Assembly (NCBI GenBank): GCA_024689165.1
Contig: JAILDS010000018.1
Span: 1 to 14,195 of the forward strand
DNA: 14,195 bases
Direction of reading: 5' to 3'
DNA from: Clostridia bacterium
GTDB taxonomy: Bacteria > Bacillota > Clostridia > Oscillospirales > Acutalibacteraceae
Shown here: piece by piece, positions 7,696 through 13,361 of the stretch
Position numbering within the stretch: the stretch's first letter is position 1
How the letters are laid out: each line of letters opens with the position of its first letter
Translations under genes and position numbers: made by a program
Notes under the pieces: model-generated
What the model saw: the letters and a program-made list of their open reading frames with translations, nothing else
What the model was told of the DNA's origin: nothing
The model's database searches: none

Positions 7696-7726
7696 CGCCG
7701 CCGCAGGGTACTCCCCTGCGGCGGCG
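7696..7726. terminator. 13-bp perfect hairpin between convergent genes
   Basis: CGCCGCCGCAGGG (7696-7708) pairs perfectly with 7714-7726 across the loop TACTC. It lies between the convergent lipoprotein and Rrf2 genes and probably ends both transcripts. There is no good T-run on either side (TGTTAT on the plus strand), so it could be Rho-assisted or a 3'-end stabiliser. Confidence 0.55.
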
Positions 7727-7748
7727 TGTTATCAGAATGTAAGGCGGC

Positions 7749-8153
7749 TCAGCCCTTGCCGAGCAGACCGCTCAGGCGTTTCCCGTAAAAGAAATCGCGG
7801 GTCAGCCGGTCGTATTCCTCCCACAGGGGCAGGGTCGCGCAGTCCGACGCTCTCGGGCAGGGCGCGGCGCCGGATGCGAGGCACGCGACGGAGGCGATAG
7901 GGCCTTCCATACGTTCAAGTATCTCGCCGACGGTATATTCCCCGGGGCTGCGGCAGAGCCTGTAACCGCCGCCCTTGCCGCTGACACCGGTGATAAAGCC
8001 CGCGTTCACGAGTTCCCTGACTATGATCTCAAGGTACTTTTTTGAAATGCCCTGACGCTCCGCGACGTCCTTGAGCGGAATGTGCCCCTCGCCCTCATGC
8101 TCCGCGAGGTCTATCATCACACGAAGCGCGTAGCGTCCTTTTGTCGTGATCAT
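7749..8153 (-). CDS. Rrf2-family transcriptional regulator (IscR/CymR-like)
   Basis: A 134-residue winged-helix repressor of the Rrf2 family. The N-terminus MITTKGRYALRVMIDLAEH and the recognition region ISKKYLEIIVRELVNAGFITGVSGKGGGYRL are diagnostic. Cysteines 91, 99 and 105 (C-x7-C-x5-C) sit where IscR-type proteins bind a [2Fe-2S] cluster, so it may sense Fe-S status. CymR, the cysteine regulator of Bacillus, belongs to the same family and lies beside a cysteine desulfurase gene, so a cysteine-responsive role is the alternative. The gene is read away from nifS and shares a promoter region with it. Its ribosome site, AGGGGGAGGG on the minus strand, lies just before the ATG. It very likely represses itself and the nifS operon through the repeated GTAAATAGGA sites in that region. 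Confidence 0.92.
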   Translation of the reverse strand: MITTKGRYALRVMIDLAEHEGEGHIPLKDVAERQGISKKYLEIIVRELVNAGFITGVSGKGGGYRLCRSPGEYTVGEILERMEGPIASVACLASGAAPCPRASDCATLPLWEEYDRLTRDFFYGKRLSGLLGKG

Positions 8154-8176
8154 GGCGCCCTCCCCCTTTTTTGCCT

Positions 8177-8205
8177 ATTATACCGAAAGGTAAATAGGAT
8201 TTCAA
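8177..8205 (-). promoter_or_regulatory. Promoter of the Rrf2 gene
   Basis: Read on the minus strand: -35 TTGAAA (plus positions 8200-8205), a 17-nt spacer, and a perfect -10 TATAAT (8177-8182). A GTAAATAGGA operator copy fills the -35-proximal part of the spacer (8190-8199), so bound repressor would block this promoter. Confidence 0.8.
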
Positions 8206-8250
8206 CCGAAATTTGTCCTATTTACATATTGACATAGTAGGTAAATAGGA
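8190..8250. promoter_or_regulatory. Triple operator GTAAATAGGA in the rrf2/nifS divergent region
   Basis: Three exact copies of GTAAATAGGA lie at 8190-8199 (plus), 8216-8225 (minus) and 8241-8250 (plus), about 25-26 nt apart. A fourth, imperfect half-site CCTATTATACC (8174-8184) is inverted against the first. Copies 1 and 3 lie inside the spacers of the two divergent promoters. The Rrf2 protein encoded next door is the obvious binder. Confidence 0.75.
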
Positions 8251-8257
8251 TTATACT
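8229..8257 (+). promoter_or_regulatory. Promoter of the nifS operon
   Basis: A perfect -35 TTGACA (8229-8234), a 17-nt spacer, and -10 TATACT (8252-8257). An operator copy occupies 8241-8250, ending one base before the -10. The start would be near 8264, leaving a leader of about 70 nt that contains a hairpin (8289-8315). Confidence 0.85.
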
Positions 8258-8288
8258 CTCGTCAGATCAGGCGGACACAGCCGCCGCA

Positions 8289-8315
8289 GATCGGATCCGG
8301 TTCAGGATCCGGATC
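8289..8315 (+). promoter_or_regulatory. Hairpin in the nifS 5' leader
   Basis: GATCGGATCC (8289-8298) pairs with GGATCCGGATC (8305-8315) with one bulged C, around the loop GGTTCA. It lies in the predicted untranslated leader and ends 5 nt before the AAGGAG ribosome site of nifS. It could affect RNA stability or translation; no known riboswitch is recognised. Confidence 0.45.
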
Positions 8316-8334
8316 ACTATAAGGAGCGTTTTCA

Positions 8335-9522
8335 ATGAGGATCTACGCAGACAACGCGGCGACGACGAAGATGAGCCGCGCAGCGATCGACGCGATGCTG
8401 CCCTGTATGGAGGAGCAGTACGGCAACCCATCGAGCCTTTACGCGCTCGGGCAGCGCGCCAAAGAGATCCTTGAAAAATCGCGCGAAGAGGTCGCTGCCG
8501 TGATCGGCGCGTCGCCGAGAGAGATCATATTCACCTCCGGCGGCAGCGAGGCGGACAACCAGGCGATCCGCTCCGCAGCGGCGTCGGGCAGGAAGCAGGG
8601 CAAAACCCACATAATATCCACCGCGTTCGAGCACCACGCCGTGCTCCATACGCTCGAAGCGCTGGAGCGCGAGGGCTTCACCGTCACCCTTCTGCCCGTC
8701 CATGAAAACGGCGTCGTGAGGACCGAAGAGCTGGTTTCGGCGATAAGGGACGATACCTGCCTTGTCAGCGTGATGTACGCAAACAACGAGATCGGCACCA
8801 TACAGCCGATAAGGGAGATCGGCGCGATATGCAGAGAGCGCGGGGTCCTGTTCCACACCGACGCGGTGCAGGCGGTGGGGCACATCCCCGTAGACGTGGA
8901 CAGGGACAACGTCGACCTGCTGTCCGCCTCCGCCCACAAGTTCGGCGGGCCGAAGGGCATCGGCTTCCTGTACGCGCGAAAAGGCGTCCGGCTGACGAGC
9001 CTGATAGAGGGCGGAGCTCAGGAACGCGGGAAGCGCGCCGGGACAGAAAACGTCGCCGCCGCCGCGGGCATGGCGGCCGCCCTGACGGAAAGCTGCTCGC
9101 AGATGGCGCAGACCGCGTCGCGGCTGATACCGCTGCGCGACCGCATCATCGAAGGGCTCAGAGAGATACCGCACTCCGTCCTGAACGGCGACGAACAGCT
9201 CCGCCTGCCCTCCAACGTCAACTTCTGCTTTGAGGGCATAGAGGGCGAATCGCTGCTCCTGCTGCTGGACGACAAAGGCATTTGCGCCTCCTCCGGCAGC
9301 GCGTGCACCTCAGGCTCGCTCGACCCGAGCCACGTGCTGCTCGCCATAGGCAGGGTCCACGACGTGGCGCACGGCTCGCTGAGGCTGACGCTCGGCCCGG
9401 ACGCCACGGCCGAGGAAGCGGAGTATATCATTCGGAACGTCAAAGAGGTCGTGGAACGTCTGCGGGGCTTTTCGCCCGTCTGGCGCGACCTGTCAAGCGG
9501 CAAAAGACCGCATATCCTGTAA
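8335..9522 (+). CDS. nifS: Cysteine desulfurase, NifS/IscS type
   Basis: A 395-residue PLP enzyme that removes sulfur from L-cysteine, leaving alanine and an enzyme-bound persulfide for Fe-S cluster assembly and other thiolation. The start MRIYADNAATT is typical of the family. The PLP lysine is Lys202 in SAHKFGGPKG, and the cofactor-stacking histidine is in FEHHAV (100-101). The catalytic cysteine is Cys324 in SSGSACTSGSLDPSHVL, the group-I (NifS/IscS) signature rather than the SufS type. Length is normal. AAGGAG lies 8 nt before the ATG. It is the first gene after the Rrf2-controlled promoter, and nifU follows after 12 nt. A chromosomal housekeeping or sulfur-mobilising role is more likely than nitrogen fixation, since no nif structural genes are present. 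Confidence 0.95.
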   Translation: MRIYADNAATTKMSRAAIDAMLPCMEEQYGNPSSLYALGQRAKEILEKSREEVAAVIGASPREIIFTSGGSEADNQAIRSAAASGRKQGKTHIISTAFEHHAVLHTLEALEREGFTVTLLPVHENGVVRTEELVSAIRDDTCLVSVMYANNEIGTIQPIREIGAICRERGVLFHTDAVQAVGHIPVDVDRDNVDLLSASAHKFGGPKGIGFLYARKGVRLTSLIEGGAQERGKRAGTENVAAAAGMAAALTESCSQMAQTASRLIPLRDRIIEGLREIPHSVLNGDEQLRLPSNVNFCFEGIEGESLLLLLDDKGICASSGSACTSGSLDPSHVLLAIGRVHDVAHGSLRLTLGPDATAEEAEYIIRNVKEVVERLRGFSPVWRDLSSGKRPHIL

Positions 9523-9534
9523 GAAGGTGAAAAC

Positions 9535-9924
9535 ATGGCACTGTACAGCGACAAGGTGATGGACCACTTCCGCAACCCGCGCAACGTCGGCACCATCGAG
9601 GACGCGGACGCGGTCGGCGAAGCCGGCAACGCAAAATGCGGCGATATCATGAAGATGTATTTCAAGATCGAGGACGAGGTCCTTGCCGACGTAAAATTCG
9701 AGACCTTCGGCTGCGGCAGCGCTATCGCGTCCAGCTCGATGGCGACCGAGCTTATCAAGGGCAAGCCTCTGTCGGAGGTGGAACAGCTGACGAACAAGGC
9801 CGTCGCAGAGGCCCTCGACGGGCTGCCCGACTACAAGATGCACTGTTCGGTGCTCGCCGAGGAAGCCATAAAATCGGCTCTGGAAGACTACTATACCAAG
9901 CACCCCGAAAAGAAAAAACAATAA
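9535..9924 (+). CDS. nifU: Fe-S cluster scaffold protein, NifU N-terminal/IscU type
   Basis: A 129-residue scaffold on which [2Fe-2S]/[4Fe-4S] clusters are built with sulfur from NifS. The three ligand cysteines are Cys35 (NAKCGDIM, with Asp37), Cys60 (FGCGSAIASSS) and Cys104 (KMHCSVLAEEAI). The opening LYSDKVMDHFRNPRNVG is typical. It lacks the C-terminal domains of full NifU, which is normal for this clostridial form. The Lys-rich C-terminus HPEKKKQ is slightly extended. It is translated 12 nt after nifS, and its stop codon abuts the ribosome site of the following small ORF, so it is certainly in the same transcript. Confidence 0.95.
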   Translation: MALYSDKVMDHFRNPRNVGTIEDADAVGEAGNAKCGDIMKMYFKIEDEVLADVKFETFGCGSAIASSSMATELIKGKPLSEVEQLTNKAVAEALDGLPDYKMHCSVLAEEAIKSALEDYYTKHPEKKKQ

Positions 9925-9936
9925 AGGAGCGAAAAC

Positions 9937-10020
9937 ATGCCAAGAGACTTCCAGCGCCTTCTGCGCGCGAATTTCCGGTTCGGACGAATGTGCCTCTGTC
10001 AAGCGTTTTATCAAAAATAA
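9937..10020 (+). CDS. Candidate 27-residue Cys leader peptide upstream of metY
   Basis: A small ORF encoding MPRDFQRLLRANFRFGRM followed by CLCQAFYQK. It is introduced by AAGGAG (9924-9929) exactly 7 nt before its ATG, as good a ribosome site as the flanking genes have, and it ends 27 nt before the metY start. The near-terminal Cys-Leu-Cys (TGC CTC TGT at 9991-9999) and its place ahead of sulfur-assimilation genes fit a leader peptide whose translation reports cysteine supply. Short Cys-rich leaders with a CLC-like ending ahead of sulfur genes are known in actinobacteria. The peptide itself is probably not functional. It is too short for statistical support, so the call rests on ribosome site, codons and context. 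Confidence 0.6.
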   Translation: MPRDFQRLLRANFRFGRMCLCQAFYQK

Positions 10021-10040
10021 AAAACTTACAGAAAAGAGGT
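9992..10040 (+). promoter_or_regulatory. Putative translational attenuator of metY (anti-SD over Cys codons)
   Basis: GCCTCT (9992-9997), inside the TGC CTC TGT codons of the small ORF, is complementary to AGAGGT (10035-10040), the ribosome site of metY (five Watson-Crick pairs plus one G-U). CTGT/ACAG offers an alternative extension. A ribosome stalled at the Cys codons would cover the anti-SD and leave metY open; a ribosome that reaches the stop codon would release it. The intervening region is A/T-rich and unstructured, and no intrinsic terminator is seen, so the mechanism would be translational. This is inferred from complementarity only. Confidence 0.5.
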
Positions 10041-10047
10041 ATATATA

Positions 10048-11331
10048 ATGTCGAACTATCGTTTTGAGACTCTCCAGCTCCACGTAGGGCAGGAACATCC
10101 GGACCCGGCGTCCGACGCGCGCGCGGTGCCCATATACGCAACCACCAGCTACGTTTTCCGCAATTCAGAGCACGCCGCGGCGCGCTTCGGTCTTGCCGAC
10201 GCGGGCAATATCTACGGCAGGCTCACAAATTCCACGCAGGGCGTGTTTGAAGACCGTATCGCCGCTCTGGAGGGCGGCGCCGCGGGTCTGGCGGTCGCCT
10301 CCGGCGCGGCTGCGATCACCTATACGATCCAGGCCCTGGCGGCGGGCGGCGGCCATATCGTGGCCCAGAAGACCATCTACGGCGGCAGCGCGAACCTGCT
10401 CGCCCATACGCTCCCGCTTTTCGGCGTCGAGACTGATTTCGTAAACATACACGATACTGCCGAGGTCGAATCGGCGATACGCCCGGACACGAAAGCGCTC
10501 TACGTCGAGACCCTCGGTAACCCGAACAGCGACATCCCGGACGTCGACAAGCTCGCGGAGATAGCCCACTCGCACGGGATACCGCTGGTCATAGACAATA
10601 CCTTCGCCACGCCCTTCCTGTTCAGGCCCATCGAGCACGGCGCGGACATCGTCGTCCACAGCGCCACGAAATTCATCGGAGGGCACGGCACGACCCTCGG
10701 CGGCGTCATCGTCGACGGCGGCACCTTCGACTGGGCAGCGAGCGGCCGTTACCCGTGGCTCAGCGAGCCGAACCCCAGCTACCACGGCGTAAAATTCACG
10801 GAGGCGGCGGGCAAAACGGCGTTTGCGACGTACGTCAGGGCAGTTCTGCTGCGGGACACCGGGGCGTGCATCTCGCCCTTCGCGGCGTTCCTGCTGCTTC
10901 AGGGTACCGAAACGCTCTCGCTGCGCCTTGAGCGCCACGTCGAAAACACGGAGAAGGTCGTAGACTATCTCGCGGCTCACCCGAAGGTGGAGCGCGTCAA
11001 TCACCCGCTCCTGCCCGATCACCCGGATCACGCGCTGTACGAGCGCTTTTTCCCCAACGGCGGCGCGTCGATCTTCACCTTCGACATAAAAGGCGGGCAG
11101 AAGGAGGCGTTCGCGTTCATCGACGGGCTTGAGATATTCTCTCTGCTGGCAAACGTCGCGGACGTGAAGAGCCTTGTCATCCATCCCGCCACCACGACAC
11201 ACTCCCAGCTCACCGAACAGGAGCTGGCCGCCGCGGGCATCCGCCCGAACACGGTCAGGCTTTCCATCGGCACCGAGCACATCGACGACATCATCGCCGA
11301 TCTTGAAAAAGGCTTCGCCGCAGTCGGATAA
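10048..11331 (+). CDS. metY: O-acetylhomoserine sulfhydrylase (MetY-type Cys/Met PLP enzyme)
   Basis: A 427-residue cytoplasmic enzyme of the Cys/Met-metabolism gamma-family. Relatives of this length and N-terminus (RFETLQLHVGQEHPDPASDARAVPIYATTSYVF) convert O-acetylhomoserine plus sulfide to homocysteine, and some also make cysteine from O-acetylserine. The PLP lysine is Lys208 in SATKFIGGHGTTLGG. The phosphate-binding YGRLTNST (56-63) comes from the neighbouring subunit, and Asp183 in VIDNTFATPF contacts the PLP pyridine. The internal insertion typical of MetY (YPWLSEPNPSYHGVKF) separates it from cystathionine synthases. AGAGG lies 8 nt before the ATG. It lies between nifU and cysK in one operon, and translation may be controlled by the Cys leader upstream. 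The exact acceptor substrate cannot be fixed from sequence alone. Confidence 0.92.
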   Translation: MSNYRFETLQLHVGQEHPDPASDARAVPIYATTSYVFRNSEHAAARFGLADAGNIYGRLTNSTQGVFEDRIAALEGGAAGLAVASGAAAITYTIQALAAGGGHIVAQKTIYGGSANLLAHTLPLFGVETDFVNIHDTAEVESAIRPDTKALYVETLGNPNSDIPDVDKLAEIAHSHGIPLVIDNTFATPFLFRPIEHGADIVVHSATKFIGGHGTTLGGVIVDGGTFDWAASGRYPWLSEPNPSYHGVKFTEAAGKTAFATYVRAVLLRDTGACISPFAAFLLLQGTETLSLRLERHVENTEKVVDYLAAHPKVERVNHPLLPDHPDHALYERFFPNGGASIFTFDIKGGQKEAFAFIDGLEIFSLLANVADVKSLVIHPATTTHSQLTEQELAAAGIRPNTVRLSIGTEHIDDIIADLEKGFAAVG

Positions 11332-11345
11332 AGGAGGAAATCGCA

Positions 11346-12281
11346 ATGTTGAACATATATAAAAGCGCAGTCGACCTGATCGGCAATACGCCGCTGGTCG
11401 AGGTGACGAATATCGAAAAGGAGCTCGGGCTTCAAGCTGCTGTTCTTGTCAAGCTCGAATACTTCAATCCCACAGGAAGCGTAAAGGACAGGATCGCGAA
11501 GGCGATGCTCGAGGACGCGATAAATAAAGGGCTCATCAGCAGCGGCAGCGTCATAATCGAGCCGACGAGCGGCAACACCGGCATCGGGCTTGCGGCTATA
11601 GCGGCCGCGAAGGGCCTGCGCATCATCCTCACCATGCCAGAAACGATGAGCGTCGAGAGGCGCAGCATCCTGAAGGCGTACGGCGCGGAGATCGTTCTCA
11701 CCGAAGGCGCTAAGGGCATGAAGGGCGCCGTCGCGAAAGCTGAGGAGCTCGCCCGGGAGATACCCGGCAGCTTCATCCCGAGCCAGTTCACCAACCCGGC
11801 GAATCCCGCCGCGCACAAAGCGACCACGGGGCCGGAGATCTGGCGCGACACGGACGGCAAGGTCGACGTCCTCGTCGCGGGCGTCGGCACCGGCGGCACC
11901 GTGACGGGCACCGGCGAATACCTCAAGGAGCAAAAGCCCGGCGTAAGGGTCGTGGCGGTCGAGCCCGCGGACTCTCCGGTGCTGTCGGAGGGGCGCGCCG
12001 GCGCGCATAAGATACAGGGCATAGGCGCGGGCTTTGTCCCGGACGTGCTCGACACCGCCGTATACGACGAGGTGTTCCCCGTCGGCAATGACGACGCCTT
12101 CGCGGCGGCAAAGCTGCTGGCAAAGCGGGAAGGTATCTCGGTCGGCATATCCTCCGGCGCGGCTCTGCACGCGGCGACGGAGCTTGCCCGCCGCCCAGAA
12201 TACTCGGGCAAAACAATCGTGGCTATCCTGCCCGACAGCGGCGACCGCTACTTCTCCACGCCGCTGTTCGCCGAAGCGTGA
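11346..12281 (+). CDS. cysK: Cysteine synthase A (O-acetylserine sulfhydrylase)
   Basis: A 311-residue PLP enzyme that makes L-cysteine from O-acetylserine and sulfide. The PLP lysine is Lys47 in NPTGSVKDR, the substrate loop is TSGNTGIG (74-81), the phosphate-binding loop is GVGTGGTVTGTG, and the PLP N1 contact lies in PDSGDRYFST. Length is typical of CysK. AAAGGAGG overlaps the stop codon of metY and lies 8 nt before the ATG, so the genes are translationally close (14 nt apart). It is the last gene of the nifS-nifU-metY-cysK unit and precedes a strong terminator. In Bacillus, CysK also partners the Rrf2 regulator CymR, and a similar partnership with the regulator at 7749-8153 is possible but unproven. 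No serine acetyltransferase gene (cysE) is in the window. Confidence 0.95.
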   Translation: MLNIYKSAVDLIGNTPLVEVTNIEKELGLQAAVLVKLEYFNPTGSVKDRIAKAMLEDAINKGLISSGSVIIEPTSGNTGIGLAAIAAAKGLRIILTMPETMSVERRSILKAYGAEIVLTEGAKGMKGAVAKAEELAREIPGSFIPSQFTNPANPAAHKATTGPEIWRDTDGKVDVLVAGVGTGGTVTGTGEYLKEQKPGVRVVAVEPADSPVLSEGRAGAHKIQGIGAGFVPDVLDTAVYDEVFPVGNDDAFAAAKLLAKREGISVGISSGAALHAATELARRPEYSGKTIVAILPDSGDRYFSTPLFAEA

Positions 12282-12321
12282 GCGCGGGGCCTTGCAAAAA
12301 ACCGGATTCAGCAATGAAAAT

Positions 12322-12357
12322 GACCCGGCGGGAGCGTTCCCGCCGGGTCGGCGTTTT
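12322..12357. terminator. Bidirectional terminator of the cysK operon and the GrpB-PPase gene
   Basis: A perfect 12-bp stem, GACCCGGCGGGA (12322-12333) with TCCCGCCGGGTC (12338-12349), has a 4-nt loop GCGT and is followed by GGCGTTTT on the plus strand. On the minus strand the stem is followed by ATTTTCATT, so it can also end the convergent transcript that stops at 12368. Confidence 0.85.
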
Positions 12358-12367
12358 CCGTCAGGAG

Positions 12368-13249
12368 CTAAACCGGCTCGACGAACGAGTCGTACCACCG
12401 CTCCTGGAAGCGCACGGCTTCTTCCATCTCTTGAGCCGAAAACGACATCCCCTCCGGCGCGGCGATGAGCTTGTCCTCGACGTCGTTGATGCGGTGGACT
12501 ACGCCGACGACGCGGCAGTCCGCCTCAGTAACGGGCGAGTCCGCGCCGAGCAGGTAGACGTCGAGCTCCTCTCCGTCGCCGCCGTACACGCCGGGAATGA
12601 AGCCGTAGTTTATCGGGTAAACGAGCGTGTACCCTTCTTTTTTATGGACGTATCCGACGGGACGGTCGATCTTTATATGTATCCGTCTGCCGAGATAAGA
12701 CCACACGAGCGCCTTGCGCAGAGTAAAGGCGATGAATTCCTTTTTGCCTGCCGTATAGTGCTCGCGCCCCGCGTCGACGGGGCGTTCTGCTGCCAGACGC
12801 AGCTTCAGCGCCTCGTATTCCTTCGCGGCCTCGGGCTTCGCGTTCAGATAATCGCGGAAATTGACATAGTCCCGCCATTCTGCGGAGCCGGCCTTCACGA
12901 CGTGGATGAAATGCGTCTGAACGTCGCCCGTGCCCTCGTACAGGCTCCCGCGTGCGAACAGAAGCTGCTCCGGCAGATCGGCACCGCTTTTACTGCGGTA
13001 AAAAAAGCCCGCAGATTCCAGCTCGCCGCGTTTTTCAAGCACCGGGCCGAAGCCGCGCGCGGCGACGGCGATATCGATTATCGGCTTAGCCATTATCGTT
13101 CTGACAGACGTGCTGCCGACGTGCGCGAAGTCCTCTGCGGCGTCGCCGAGAATAGCTTTGAGGACTTCGATCGTCCTGCGGGCCTCGTCCTCCCACTCCG
13201 TTTCGTGCGGGACGAGAGCGACCGTCCCGCGTCTGAGCCCAAGCGTCAT
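12368..13249 (-). CDS. GrpB domain fused to a variant inorganic pyrophosphatase domain
   Basis: A 293-residue two-domain protein. Residues about 6-178 match the GrpB/UPF0157 nucleotidyltransferase-like fold, with VALVPHETEW, HVGSTSV (43-49), KPIIDI (55-60) and FRDYLNAKPEAAKEYEALK. Residues about 184-291 resemble a short family-I inorganic pyrophosphatase: YPINYGFIPG (211-220), DGEELDVYLLG (225-235) and NDVEDKLIAAPEGM (255-268). Of the classical DGDxxD metal site, Asp225 and Asp230 remain but the middle Asp is Glu227, and the D(x4)DxK segment is shortened, so classical pyrophosphatase activity is uncertain. Met at 13249 is chosen because GGAGG lies 5 nt upstream; longer reading frames would start inside the groEL terminator. 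It may hydrolyse pyrophosphate released by the nucleotidyltransferase-like half, which is an inference. No clear promoter is seen between 13250 and 13312. Confidence 0.85.
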   Translation of the reverse strand: MTLGLRRGTVALVPHETEWEDEARRTIEVLKAILGDAAEDFAHVGSTSVRTIMAKPIIDIAVAARGFGPVLEKRGELESAGFFYRSKSGADLPEQLLFARGSLYEGTGDVQTHFIHVVKAGSAEWRDYVNFRDYLNAKPEAAKEYEALKLRLAAERPVDAGREHYTAGKKEFIAFTLRKALVWSYLGRRIHIKIDRPVGYVHKKEGYTLVYPINYGFIPGVYGGDGEELDVYLLGADSPVTEADCRVVGVVHRINDVEDKLIAAPEGMSFSAQEMEEAVRFQERWYDSFVEPV

Positions 13250-13312
13250 CACTGCCTCCGTTCCTGCGGTACGTTCCCGTCCGCCGCCGTACAGCCGTCT
13301 TTCCGCGGCGTG

Positions 13313-13342
13313 AAAAACCGGGCGCGGCATGAGCCGCGCCCG
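13313..13342 (-). terminator. Intrinsic terminator of groEL
   Basis: On the minus strand CGGGCGCGGC pairs perfectly (10 bp) with GCCGCGCCCG around the loop TCAT, followed by GTTTTT (AAAAA at 13313-13317 on the plus strand). It begins 19 nt after the groEL stop codon. Confidence 0.88.
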
Positions 13343-13361
13343 AATGAGTTTTTAAGCGGTA

